From RHLJ01 sp048058975 (GTDB taxonomy: Bacteria; Bacteroidota; Rhodothermia; Balneolales; Balneolaceae): a stretch of DNA of 64,000 bases. The position numbers were made by a program, and so were the translations under genes. The notes beneath the pieces are model-generated. The model did not search any database. It saw nothing but the letters and a program-made list of their open reading frames with translations, and was not told the origin of the DNA. Shown in pieces: positions 8,561-16,790 of the stretch (its first letter is position 1; every line of letters begins with the position of its first letter). The DNA lies in the NCBI GenBank assembly GCA_048058975.1, contig JBLLNP010000009.1, positions 101,267 through 165,266 of the forward strand, in the 5' to 3' direction.

Positions 8561-8652
8561 ATTTCAAAATAATCGCTTAGCTTCAGAAATACTTTCTGAA
8601 AAAGGTCAAATGCTCCTAAGATAGGATCATCACTTAAATAAACTGAATCTAA

Positions 8653-9204
8653 TTAATTCAGATTTTTGTCAAGCAAGTTAAGTACTTCCTTAACCTGATT
8701 ATAATGCCGTCTCTGATGAGTAATTATAATTTCAAAAGCGGTGTCAGCAGGTATAGTAATCCATTTGCTTAATGGAGTGTGAAGAATGGTTTTCTTTTCA
8801 ATGTGACTATTCAGCTTTGAAACGTGCTGCTTTAGTTTGTTCTGGCTCGCTCTAAAATCATCTACAATAGAGTAGGGGAGCTGACTTTTTCCAGGTTCCC
8901 ATACTGTAAAAGTTTTAGTTTTCTTAGTGCGCTCAGGTTCAACGGCATCCAGAATTAGCTTTCCAAATAAAGAAGCTACTGCGCTCACTTTTCCATAGAA
9001 GGGTAATCGTAAAGTTCCTTTTTCCAAAGAAGTGAAAACTTCTCCATAAGTAATGTTTATCTGGATAAGATGCTCCAGATTTTGAGCAATACTCCAGGTC
9101 TCAAGATTAGGCTTCCAGTTTAGTTCAGATGCATTAAGCCTGTTCAATCCGGAAGTGAAAAGTTCGGTGTTTTCTTCTATCTGTTTTATGAAAGGATGAT
9201 CCAT
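8653..9204 (-). CDS. DinB-family metal-dependent protein
   Basis: The 183-residue protein has the DinB four-helix layout: WKPNLETWSIAQNLEHLIQI with the first histidine (about residue 43), and the C-terminal HQRRHYNQVKEVL with two further metal-ligand histidines (about residues 163 and 167). Members bind a divalent metal. Some are thiol transferases using bacillithiol or mycothiol, but many have unknown activity. The start is the ATG at 9204. It is a single gene, lying between an AraC-type and a Crp-type regulator. Confidence 0.85.
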   Translation of the reverse strand: MDHPFIKQIEENTELFTSGLNRLNASELNWKPNLETWSIAQNLEHLIQINITYGEVFTSLEKGTLRLPFYGKVSAVASLFGKLILDAVEPERTKKTKTFTVWEPGKSQLPYSIVDDFRASQNKLKQHVSKLNSHIEKKTILHTPLSKWITIPADTAFEIIITHQRRHYNQVKEVLNLLDKNLN

Positions 9205-9274
9205 ATACCTGTAATTGATTTAGCACTCTGAATTTCTATAAACCTCAAACAGAAAGTGTTGGTTTACACCAAGT

Positions 9275-9853
9275 TCAGATACGGATTTTATTAATAAGTT
9301 TGCTGAAATTGGTGGAATCGATCCGGAGATAGGAGGCCAGATCTTTTTGAGAAACCATAGAAAGAAGATGGGGACTCCGGCTCATAAAAGCTTTAAACCT
9401 TGTCTCGATATCGTATGCCATAAGCTCGAAATAGCGATCGAGCAAGCCAACAAGTACACGTTCGTTGTACTTTCTATACATGGTTTCCAGGCTTCTGTGG
9501 CGATTTAGTAATTCATCATGTTTAGAGAGAGGAATTCGAATAAACCGGCTATCTGAAATCGTTTCCAGATAATACTTGGATGGGATTCCTGTGAGTACTG
9601 AATCAATGATGCCGGTAAATCCGGGTGCGTAGGTGAAAGCAATCACGTGAAATTTATCGTCGTGCAGATAATAGGACTTCTGAATGCCTTCCAGTATGTA
9701 ATACAAGTATTCTTCCTTTTGATCGGGGGCGGTCATGACAGTCTTTTTGGGAAGATCAAATTCCGTCCAGGAAGAAACATATTCATCCAGTACAGATTCA
9801 GGGACAGGATGAATATTCTTCAGGAAAGTTTTTAGTTCTTGCGCATTTGTCAT
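9275..9853 (-). CDS. Crp/Fnr-family transcriptional regulator
   Basis: The 192-residue protein has an N-terminal cyclic-nucleotide-binding-like barrel (residues ~20-120, with YLYYILEGIQKSYYLHDDKF in the family position) and a C-terminal helix-turn-helix (SMVSQKDLASYLRIDSTNFSKL). It is shorter than E. coli Crp and lacks the Fnr cysteines. The cAMP-binding RxS signature is also not evident, so an unknown ligand or none is likely. This short form is common in Bacteroidota. The start at 9853 is followed by MTNAQELKTFL. Confidence 0.85.
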   Translation of the reverse strand: MTNAQELKTFLKNIHPVPESVLDEYVSSWTEFDLPKKTVMTAPDQKEEYLYYILEGIQKSYYLHDDKFHVIAFTYAPGFTGIIDSVLTGIPSKYYLETISDSRFIRIPLSKHDELLNRHRSLETMYRKYNERVLVGLLDRYFELMAYDIETRFKAFMSRSPHLLSMVSQKDLASYLRIDSTNFSKLINKIRI

Positions 9854-9954
9854 CTGTAGAAACTAAGATTTTTAGTGCAGCTTAAAAAAGAGCAACTTTT
9901 GGCTTTATGCTAACGTAACGGCTTCGGTGTTTAATCATCAGTAAGGAGAACATC

Positions 9955-10131
9955 ATGGAAAAAGGATATGGTATCGCAATAGGAATTGGAATTGGCACCG
10001 CAATAGGAGTGGCGACTGGAAGCCTGGGATTATGGATAGCCTTAGGAGTTGTTCTCGGAGTATTAATAGAAAACGGCGAGCTGGATGAAATGTTGGAGAA
10101 ATGCGGCTTTGAGGGACGCGAATCTGAGTAA
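9955..10131 (+). CDS. Small glycine-zipper membrane protein, 58 aa
   Basis: An ATG at 9955 preceded by a good ribosome-binding site (TAAGGAG, 6 bases upstream of the ATG) opens a 58-codon frame ending at TAA 10129-10131. The product starts MEKGYGIAIGIGIGTAIGVA and continues through a second hydrophobic part to an acidic tail (ENGELDEMLEKCGFEG). The repeated G-x-G-x-G and G-x3-G spacing is that of a glycine zipper, so one or two packed transmembrane helices are likely. The coding frame, ribosome-binding site and amphipathic tail argue that it is a real gene. Its function is unknown; a resemblance to small membrane-active or stress-induced peptides is only by composition. Confidence 0.7.
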   Translation: MEKGYGIAIGIGIGTAIGVATGSLGLWIALGVVLGVLIENGELDEMLEKCGFEGRESE

Positions 10132-10142
10132 TTTGTTACTAT

Positions 10143-11021
10143 CTATTTACAGCTCGGCGCGTATTCACCTTCCATCGTTCTGAAATACCGATAGCCGTTC
10201 AGATATGTTTTATTGTCCCGGTATTCGAGTTCATAGGAGTCCTGAGATCCATTGTAGTAAGTAAGAACAAGCAGGGGATTGCCGTTATTTCCGGAAACAA
10301 CATCCCACGTTCCTGATTCCGCTTTCTGACTGTCGCTGTAGCCGGAATAATTTGCTCCTCCTAAAGTCATAGTATTACTACTTCCAAAGATAAAATATCC
10401 TTTACTGCACAAATCAATGGCCTCTTCTGAACTATAGCCTCCCCCTGAAGAAGATGAATAAGAATCCATATAAGTAAGTTTCACATCCGCAAAGAACTCG
10501 ATCCACTCGGTGATTTCATCACTTTTCTCTACTTTTTTAAAGGTGAACGATTGGTAAATCTTCTTTGCTGCTTCAATATGTTTATCGGTAAACATATTCG
10601 GGTAGGTGGCAATCATAATGGAAATGCCAAATCCGTCTTCAACCGGATTTTCAATTCCGATTATATAACTCTTAGCGTTGCTGCCCTCCAGAGTTCCCTC
10701 AAATATTCCACCTATGGCTGTCTCAGAAAGCTGATCCAGTTCTCCCTGTAGCTGCATATTGGTTCCATAGCCTTCTTTTAACCCTTTCTTTGCTTCAGCT
10801 TCAAGTTCGCTGATGGTGTAAGTGTGGGTAGTGATTACCCCAATCCCGGGGATAGTCCGGGATTGTATCATAACAGATTCGTCTTGTTCCTGGCCAAACC
10901 AACCTTCCGGAATGGTAAATGAAATACCATATTGTTCGTAGTTTACAACGCCTGTTAGCTGAGCTCTTAAGCTTCCTGTAAATATAAATACCAGCGCTAA
11001 GGGAAGTATCTTGATTTTCAT
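10143..11021 (-). CDS. Secreted protein of unknown function
   Basis: The ATG at 11021 gives a 292-residue protein with a signal peptide (MKIKILPLALVFIFTGSLRA, cleavage near Gln21). An upstream start would place 12 extra residues before the signal. The first ~150 mature residues (YGISFTIPEGWFGQEQDESV ... YPNMFTDKHIEAAKKIYQSF) read like a PsbP/DUF1795-type domain often seen in secreted proteins. A Ser/Gly-rich linker (SYSSSSGGGYSS) leads to a C-terminal ~80-residue beta domain with two cysteines (LCSKGYFIFG and APSCK). It converges on the small membrane-protein gene just upstream in coordinates. No enzymatic motif was found. Confidence 0.7.
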   Translation of the reverse strand: MKIKILPLALVFIFTGSLRAQLTGVVNYEQYGISFTIPEGWFGQEQDESVMIQSRTIPGIGVITTHTYTISELEAEAKKGLKEGYGTNMQLQGELDQLSETAIGGIFEGTLEGSNAKSYIIGIENPVEDGFGISIMIATYPNMFTDKHIEAAKKIYQSFTFKKVEKSDEITEWIEFFADVKLTYMDSYSSSSGGGYSSEEAIDLCSKGYFIFGSSNTMTLGGANYSGYSDSQKAESGTWDVVSGNNGNPLLVLTYYNGSQDSYELEYRDNKTYLNGYRYFRTMEGEYAPSCK

Positions 11022-11204
11022 AGCTATGAATAAACAAAATTCAGAATTCTTTTGCATGATTCTCTTAAAATATCATTCTGAATGAATTCAGAAAACGTTA
11101 CGTGCACTAGTGGGTATAAGCTAGCTTTATCTTTTGATGCAAGTCAGAGACTTGCCGGCTTTTGCTCTGAAGTCACAGACTTAAGATATTGAGGGAATTA
11201 AAAA

Positions 11205-12419
11205 TCAATTACGAGTAAATTTTTCTATTATTGAATTAGCCCCTGGCATAGTTGGAGAGTTATCACCCTTCAGTAAGCCAGTATCAACCCTACTAAATAA
11301 GGCTTGTAGGATTAAATCTCTCTCTTGATCTGAAATATCTCCACGTTCTTTAAGTGATAAATAAACCATAGTGAGTTGATGTCTTTCTTCAGCATCTCTT
11401 TTCAAATGAAAAGCACTAAATACCATCCTGGCACAAGTTCTAACAAAGTAAACTGCAAATGAAACTAGGGTTGCGTATAAAAAAATAGTTTTAATTGAAG
11501 TTGGATTAAATGACGTAACATCAAGTCCAAACATTTGTGGTGGATCATAAAGAAGTTTAAAAAGACCAGAACAAATTATTATTAATGTTATTGCTAGTAA
11601 CATACTCCATAGATATCCTGAATTTCCATACTGCTCGATTCTTTTCTCCCAAAATGTTAAAGGAGCTTTAAGAGCCATGAAATCTGAATAGGTTTTATCT
11701 GTAAGTGATATTTTCCTTCGCCCTTCTTCAACTGAGTTATTAATAGCAGTTTGATTTTTTTCAATCCAGTCTTTTAAATCAAGTCTTTGCCCTGTAAACC
11801 ACTCCTTATATTCTTCTGAAAAATTCTTGAATTCGATATTTAGTTCATCAAATTCATCTTGGGCTTTGTTAAGAATATGGGAGGTTGAAATTTTTTCAGC
11901 TATCCTTCTTTTTTTGAATCCGCTTTTTGAGTTCTTGAATTCATAGGCTTTGATTAACCCGTCAAAAAGCTGCATTTTATTATTAAAGTTATACGGAATT
12001 TCATTTAAATAATAAAAAGCAATTGTAGCCTGAATCGGGTCTTCTTTAATTAGTTCTTTATAAAAAGATGATGTAGGAGTTTGGTAGGATATTACTGAAA
12101 CCAAACTGTTTGATATGTTAATTATAGTCGTTTCTAAAATTGATTTTAGAGTTTCCCAGTTTTTTTCAAGTTGTTCTTTTTCAGTTTCTTTATTTCTATC
12201 ATAAAAGTTGGTAATCAATTCGAATTGTTCATCAAAATACTTTCCAAATTGTCTGAACGTGCTATGATCATTAAATAGCTTATCATCCCAAAATTTGGAT
12301 TCTTTTTTGAAATGATTTCGAATATTGGCTAAACCTTTAATAGTTCTTGAAAAAGAGTCAGTTTTATAATCTAGCTTTATTTCAAATTCTGAATACCTTT
12401 TAAAATTTTGGAAAGACAT
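11205..12419 (-). CDS. DUF6161-like membrane protein of unknown function
   Basis: The 404-residue protein has a long helical N-terminal half, two transmembrane segments (about residues 268-290, LWSMLLAITLIIICSGLF, and 310-330, TIFLYATLVSFAVYFVR) and a conserved C-terminal tail: HLKRDAEERHQLTMVYLSL, ILQALFSRVDTGLLKGD. This tail is the pattern I associate with DUF6161, a family often found in accessory regions. It is markedly AT-rich and has repeats on its 5' coordinate side and a palindromic-repeat cluster on the other, so recent acquisition is plausible. No nuclease or NTPase motif is present. Confidence 0.6.
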   Translation of the reverse strand: MSFQNFKRYSEFEIKLDYKTDSFSRTIKGLANIRNHFKKESKFWDDKLFNDHSTFRQFGKYFDEQFELITNFYDRNKETEKEQLEKNWETLKSILETTIINISNSLVSVISYQTPTSSFYKELIKEDPIQATIAFYYLNEIPYNFNNKMQLFDGLIKAYEFKNSKSGFKKRRIAEKISTSHILNKAQDEFDELNIEFKNFSEEYKEWFTGQRLDLKDWIEKNQTAINNSVEEGRRKISLTDKTYSDFMALKAPLTFWEKRIEQYGNSGYLWSMLLAITLIIICSGLFKLLYDPPQMFGLDVTSFNPTSIKTIFLYATLVSFAVYFVRTCARMVFSAFHLKRDAEERHQLTMVYLSLKERGDISDQERDLILQALFSRVDTGLLKGDNSPTMPGANSIIEKFTRN

Positions 12420-12509
12420 ATACCCAAGAAGTTAATTTAAATAAACTAATAAACATTTTAGTTCTGGAAAATACAAATCTTAATCTCTTTCTACTTAGTG
12501 CAAGAGGAT

Positions 12510-12624
12510 GCTTGAACCTGAGATGAAATAAAAAAGTCATCCTGAGGATACTTCCGAAGGATCTGCACAATTGATTCTATGCAGATCAATGTTGTGCAGG
12601 TCCTTCGTTTTCGCTCAGGATGAC
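12510..12624. repeat. Dispersed palindromic repeat, family A, with flank shared with the copy at 12948
   Basis: The palindromic core runs from GTCATCCTGAGG (12536) to CTCAGGATGAC (12624) and encloses GGATCTGCACAA and TTGTGCAGGTCC, so it can fold into one long hairpin. The first 64 bases from 12510 are identical to 12948-13011, including 26 bases outside the palindrome. This shared flank points to a local duplication and not only to two insertions. Confidence 0.85.
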
Positions 12625-12634
12625 AATAAATAAG

Positions 12635-12828
12635 AGTCTTTGCGAGGAGACTAAAATGCTTTAAGGTTTAGGAATTAATCGAAGAAGCAATCTTATGGCA
12701 ATAAGCACGAATTACAAGATTGCTTCTCCCGACATTCGTCGGGATCGCAATGACTGCTAAAATAAAGATCGCCATGTCGACCAAAAAAGAAGCTTAGCTT
12801 AGAATAAGCAAGCTCCTCGCGATCACTA
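12635..12828. repeat. Dispersed palindromic repeat, family B
   Basis: The element opens with GTCTTTGCGAGGAG and closes with CTCCTCGCGATCAC, imperfect inverted ends, and contains a second inverted pair AAGCAATCTT / AAGATTGCTT and CCCGACATTCGTCGGG. The 22-base start AATAAATAAGAGTCTTTGCGAG (first 20 bases from 12626) is shared with the copy near 41.8 kb. It lies within the 0.7 kb gene-free stretch between the DUF6161-like gene and ilvC. Confidence 0.7.
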
Positions 12829-12835
12829 ACGTTAT

Positions 12836-12886
12836 TTAGTTATTCTCACGCCGTAATTTCCTAACTGTAGCCCCAATCTGGCGCAA
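12836..12886 (-). pseudogene. Remnant of the ilvC 3' end
   Basis: Read on the minus strand, this stretch encodes IGATVRKLRRENN followed by a stop. The C-terminus of IlvC encoded 250 bases away is AGATVRKLRPENN followed by a stop. The DNA shares GCTAC, GTTAGGAAA and the same stop in register but differs at several third positions, so it is an old partial copy and not a sequencing artefact. No further ilvC homology was seen upstream of it. Confidence 0.8.
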
Positions 12887-12947
12887 GCAGCCTGTGCTGA
12901 ACTTGATTCAGTATCCGCTTGTGCGAATAAAAAAGGTCCAAGCGTAC

Positions 12948-13063
12948 GCTTGAACCTGAGATGAAATAAAAAAGTCATCCTGAGGATACTTCCGAAGGAT
13001 CTGCACAATTGTTTATATGTAGATCAACGTTGTGCAGGTCCTTCGCTTTCGCTCAGGATGACT
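12948..13063. repeat. Dispersed palindromic repeat, family A, copy next to ilvC
   Basis: The palindromic core runs from GTCATCCTGAGG (12974) to CTCAGGATGAC (13062) with the same internal blocks as the 12.5 kb copy. It lies about 50 bases past the ilvC stop and is followed toward ilvC by a second, smaller hairpin, ATCCCGGCTCAAGGCCGGGAT (first 20 bases given from 13079), which may act as the ilvC terminator, although no T-run follows. Confidence 0.8.
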
Positions 13064-13111
13064 TTAAGGTCGAGAAGATCCCGGCTCAAGGCCGGGATGA
13101 CTAGCTTTTAA

Positions 13112-14158
13112 TTAATTGTTTTCCGGGCGGAGTTTCCTAACCGTAGCCCCGGCCTGCCACATTTCGCTTTCACGGAGTTCTTTGAGTTCTTCTTCCAGTC
13201 CGGCTCGGTAGTCTGGCTTGGAGTTGGCATCGATACTTTTCTGGGCTTCATTGCCTGCTTCTACTTCGCTGTATAGCTTTTCGAATACAGGTTTTGTGGC
13301 ATCACGGAACGGTTTCCACCAATCCAAAGCACCGCGTTGTGCAGTAGTGGAACAGTTGGCGTACATCCAGTCCATTCCATTCTCTGCAACAAGCGGCATC
13401 AATGATTGAGTGAGTTCCTCTACAGTTTCGTTAAAGGCTTCGGAAGGGGAGTGCCCATTCGCACGAAGTACTTCGTACTGTGCAGCAAAAATTCCCTGAA
13501 TGGCACCCATCAATGTGCCGCGTTCTCCGGTTAAGTCGGAATATACTTCCTTACGGAAATCGGTTTTGAATAGGTAGCCTGATCCAACCCCAATTCCCAA
13601 AGCAACTACACGATCAAAGGCATTACCGGTAGCATCCTGGAAAATCGCATAGCTCGAATTCAGTCCACGGCCTTCTAAAAACATGCGGCGAAGAGAAGTT
13701 CCTGAACCTTTAGGAGCCACAAGAATTACATCCACATCATCAGGAGGAATAATATTAGTGCGTTCTTTGTAGGTGATACCAAATCCATGAGAGAAATAAA
13801 GAGCTTTTCCTTTGGTAAGGTGCTTTTTTACCATCGGCCAAAGTGCAATTTGTCCGGCATCAGAAAGAAGAAACTGAAGAATGGTTCCTTTTTCACAGGC
13901 TTCTTCCAGCTCAAACAAAGTTTCGCCGGGAACCCAACCATCAGCTACGGCTTTGTCCCAGGTTTTGGAGCCTTTACGTTGGCCTACAATTACGTTAAAG
14001 CCGTTGTCTTTAAGGTTCAGTGCCTGTCCCGGACCTTGTACGCCATATCCAAGTACAGCGATAGTTTCGTTTTTAAGGGTTTCCTGGGCTTTCTCGAGTG
14101 GGAATTCATCCCGTGTTACTACTTCTTCTTCGACTCCGCCAAAATTTAAAAGTGCCAT
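13112..14158 (-). CDS. ilvC: Ketol-acid reductoisomerase
   Basis: The enzyme isomerises and reduces acetolactate and acetohydroxybutyrate with NAD(P)H and Mg2+ in valine, leucine and isoleucine synthesis. The Rossmann loop is GYGVQGPGQ (residues 37-45), followed by the cofactor-selecting GQRKGSKTW. The Mg2+ and substrate residues lie in the region DLTGERGTLMGAIQGIF and the later NCSTTAQRGALDWW. At 348 residues it is a short class I enzyme, slightly longer at the C-terminus than the minimal form. It is the last gene of ilvD-ilvB-ilvN-ilvC, with a 160-base gap to ilvN that is largely filled by a palindromic repeat. Confidence 0.95.
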   Translation of the reverse strand: MALLNFGGVEEEVVTRDEFPLEKAQETLKNETIAVLGYGVQGPGQALNLKDNGFNVIVGQRKGSKTWDKAVADGWVPGETLFELEEACEKGTILQFLLSDAGQIALWPMVKKHLTKGKALYFSHGFGITYKERTNIIPPDDVDVILVAPKGSGTSLRRMFLEGRGLNSSYAIFQDATGNAFDRVVALGIGVGSGYLFKTDFRKEVYSDLTGERGTLMGAIQGIFAAQYEVLRANGHSPSEAFNETVEELTQSLMPLVAENGMDWMYANCSTTAQRGALDWWKPFRDATKPVFEKLYSEVEAGNEAQKSIDANSKPDYRAGLEEELKELRESEMWQAGATVRKLRPENN

Positions 14159-14209
14159 TTGTTGTGTTTAGTTTTATTTAGTGAGTTTTTGTTTTTCTAA
14201 GTTCTTAAG

Positions 14210-14309
14210 AACACACCTCTTGTTCTCCTCTCAAGAGGAGACACCTTTTAAGTTTATTCGAACTTTCTAAAAGAGCTTCCCCTCTTGAGAGGGGATTGAG
14301 GGGTGTGTC
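14210..14309. repeat. Dispersed palindromic repeat, family C, between ilvN and ilvC
   Basis: The element begins ACACACCTCTTGTTCTCCTC and ends GGATTGAGGGGTGTGT, forming inverted ends. It contains two small hairpins, CTCCTCTCAAGAGGAG and CCCCTCTTGAGAGGGG. The second half (GAGCTTCCCCTCT ... GAGGGGATTGAGGGGTGTGT) is nearly identical to the copy between leuD and leuB at 23.7 kb. It sits inside the ilv operon. Confidence 0.8.
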
Positions 14310-14318
14310 GGTATGATT

Positions 14319-14858
14319 TCATTCAGCTAACTCGCCATTAAGGAGTTCTTCCACCTGTTTTCCAAGTCCGTGTTGTTCGCGACTTACTGCGATTCTTCCT
14401 GAGCGGACGAATTCCACAATATCGTACTGCTTGAGTTCGTCAAACAACGCTTTGGTTTCGCGTTTATACCCGGCTTTTTCTATTACCACGAATTCTTTTT
14501 CGATGGTAAGAAAACGGGCTCCATGTTCACGAACGATACGCTCCACTTCCAGTCCGTTGGTAAGGGAATCGGTTCTGAGTTTGTACAAAGCCAGTTCCTG
14601 TTGCACTACTTCTTTCTTTTTGTAGTATCCGGCTTTGAGTACTTCGACCTGCTTCTCAATCTGCTTAACTACTTTTTGTACAAGTTCTTCTGTTTCGGTT
14701 ACCGCAATTGTAAAACGGTGGATGCCTTCACGCTCGCTTTCGGAGGTTGTTAGGCTTTCGATGTTGATTTTCCGCTTGGTGAAAATGATAGTGATCCTGT
14801 GTAGGAGTCCTACATGATTTTCGGTGTAAGCGGTGATGGTGAATTCTTGTTTGTCCAT
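14319..14858 (-). CDS. ilvN: Acetolactate synthase, small (regulatory) subunit
   Basis: The 179-residue protein starts with an ACT domain: FTITAYTENHVGLLHRITIIF and RKINIESLTTSESEREGIHRFTI. A second domain typical of the longer small subunits follows (VEVLKAGYYKKKEVVQQELAL, RIVREHGARFLTIEKEFVVIEKAG). It activates the catalytic subunit IlvB and confers valine feedback, known for the family. The gene lies downstream of ilvB in the ilvDBNC operon with a palindromic repeat in the gap. Confidence 0.93.
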   Translation of the reverse strand: MDKQEFTITAYTENHVGLLHRITIIFTKRKINIESLTTSESEREGIHRFTIAVTETEELVQKVVKQIEKQVEVLKAGYYKKKEVVQQELALYKLRTDSLTNGLEVERIVREHGARFLTIEKEFVVIEKAGYKRETKALFDELKQYDIVEFVRSGRIAVSREQHGLGKQVEELLNGELAE

Positions 14859-14893
14859 ATTACTCTACATTCAATTTTTTACTTGCCATATTT

Positions 14894-15006
14894 GACCTCA
14901 TCCCCGACCCTTCTCCTTCGCAAGGAGAAGGGAGCTCCTTGAATTTGATTCGGTACTGATTGAAAAAGTCCTTCCCCTTGGTTAATGGGAAGACAGATGG
15001 GGTCTG
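14894..15006. repeat. Dispersed palindromic repeat, family C, between ilvB and ilvN
   Basis: The element starts GACCTCATCCCCGACCC and ends GACAGATGGGGTC, with an inner hairpin CCTTCTCCTTCGCAAGGAGAAGG (stem CCTTCTCCTT / AAGGAGAAGG). The layout of outer inverted ends plus an inner hairpin matches the other family C copies, though its sequence has diverged. It ends 21 bases before the ilvB stop. Confidence 0.7.
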
Positions 15007-15026
15007 AAAAGAGGTGTGCATATCTA

Positions 15027-16766
15027 TCACTCCAATCTGATTTCTGCTACGCCCGAACCGCTTGGCACCATCGGGAATACGTTATTTTCTTTTCCAACCA
15101 TAACTTCAAGGAAGTAGGCACCATCATAACTTACAAATTCCTCAATGGCCGCTTCCAGTTGTTCTCTTTCAGTTACTTTGTTAGTGGGGATATAAAAACC
15201 TTTGGCAATCGTTTGGAAATCAGGATTAATCATCTCTGTGGATGAATAGCGCTTGTCAAAAAAGAGCTGTTGCCACTGTCGTACCATTCCCAAAAACTCA
15301 TTATTAAGCAGTAGTACTTTTACTTTTGCTTTGGTTTGATAAATGGTTGCAAGTTCCTGAAGGGTCATCTGAAACCCTCCATCACCGACAACCGCTATAA
15401 CCGTTCGGTTTGGCTCACCCAGAGCAGCCCCCAGCGCGGCGGGAAGGCCAAAGCCCATAGTTCCCAGTCCGCCTGAGGTAATGTTGCTCTTCGATTGAGT
15501 GAATTTGGTATATCTACATGCAACCATCTGGTGTTGGCCCACATCAGTTACCAGAATATGATTGCCTCCGGTTTTTTCATTAATAATGCGGATTACTTCA
15601 CCCATAGTGAGAATTTCTGATGATGGATGAAGTTCTTCATTAATCACCTTTTCCCATTCTTGTTTGTCACAATCTCTGAAACGCTGCAACCATTCTTCAT
15701 GACTATTTGGTTTTACCAGCTTGATGAGCTCGGTGAGCGATTCCTTTGCATCGCCAAGTACAGCTACCTCGGTTTTCACGTTCTTATCAACTTCAGCCGG
15801 ATCAATTTCCAGGTGAATAACTTTGGCCTGCTTGGCATATTTGGTAAGATTCCCTGTAACACGATCATCGAACCGCATACCTATAGCTATCAATACATCA
15901 CATTCGTTGGTAAGAAGATTAGGCCCATAATTTCCATGCATTCCAAGCATTCCTACATTTAGCGGATGATCGGTTTCCAATGCCGAAAGTCCCATGATAG
16001 TCCAGGCAGAAGGAATACCCGTTTTTTCGATCAGAGTTTTGAATTCTTTTTCTGCTTTTGCAAGAATCACACCTTGACCAAACAGGATATAAGGTCGTTT
16101 TGCATTGTTGATTAACTCCGCAGCTGCTTCAACTTTAGACAGATCCAGCTTAGGTTTTTCGATATAGCTGCGTACGGAAGTGCATTTTTTATATTCAAAA
16201 TCCAACTCGGAAAATTGAGCATCTTTGGTAATATCTACCAAAACCGGGCCGGGGCGTCCTGAACGTGCAAGATAGAACGCTTTAGCGAGTGCATCCGGAA
16301 TTTCCTCTGCTTTTGTAACCTGATAATTCCATTTAGTAACCGGCATTGAAATCCCAATCACATCTGTTTCCTGAAAAGCATCGCTGCCAAGTAAAGCTGA
16401 TGGGACTTGCCCGGTGATGCAAACAATAGGAGTGGAGTCGATTTGTGCATCAGCAAGTCCGGTAATCAGGTTTGTAGCTCCTGGACCGGAAGTAGCCAGA
16501 CAGACACCTACTTTTCCGGATGCTCTTGCATATCCCTGAGCAGCGTGACTCGCACCTTGCTCGTGCCGGGCTAGCACGTGTTGGATTTTATCCTGATAAT
16601 CGTACAAAGAGTCATACACAGGCATAATGGCTCCTCCGGGATATCCAAACGCCAGATCAACTCCTTCTTCGATCAGAATGCGGACAACTGCTTCAGCACC
16701 GGTAATCCGTTCGGTTTTGGATGGTATCGATTTCAATGTTTGTTCGGGTGCTTCTACAGTTCCCAT
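15027..16766 (-). CDS. ilvB: Acetolactate synthase, large (catalytic) subunit
   Basis: This ThDP enzyme joins two pyruvate, or pyruvate and 2-oxobutanoate, the first common step of branched-chain synthesis. The N-terminal PYR domain has EEGVDLAFGYPGGAIMPVYD and HEQGASHAAQGYARASG with the catalytic glutamate. The central domain binds FAD. The C-terminal domain has the ThDP motif GDGGFQMTLQELATI, ending in the LLLNN block. It is 579 residues, normal for the family. The start ATG at 16766 follows the ilvD stop by 24 bases. Confidence 0.96.
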   Translation of the reverse strand: MGTVEAPEQTLKSIPSKTERITGAEAVVRILIEEGVDLAFGYPGGAIMPVYDSLYDYQDKIQHVLARHEQGASHAAQGYARASGKVGVCLATSGPGATNLITGLADAQIDSTPIVCITGQVPSALLGSDAFQETDVIGISMPVTKWNYQVTKAEEIPDALAKAFYLARSGRPGPVLVDITKDAQFSELDFEYKKCTSVRSYIEKPKLDLSKVEAAAELINNAKRPYILFGQGVILAKAEKEFKTLIEKTGIPSAWTIMGLSALETDHPLNVGMLGMHGNYGPNLLTNECDVLIAIGMRFDDRVTGNLTKYAKQAKVIHLEIDPAEVDKNVKTEVAVLGDAKESLTELIKLVKPNSHEEWLQRFRDCDKQEWEKVINEELHPSSEILTMGEVIRIINEKTGGNHILVTDVGQHQMVACRYTKFTQSKSNITSGGLGTMGFGLPAALGAALGEPNRTVIAVVGDGGFQMTLQELATIYQTKAKVKVLLLNNEFLGMVRQWQQLFFDKRYSSTEMINPDFQTIAKGFYIPTNKVTEREQLEAAIEEFVSYDGAYFLEVMVGKENNVFPMVPSGSGVAEIRLE

Positions 16767-16790
16767 AGTGAGTGAAATTGAGAGTGAGTA

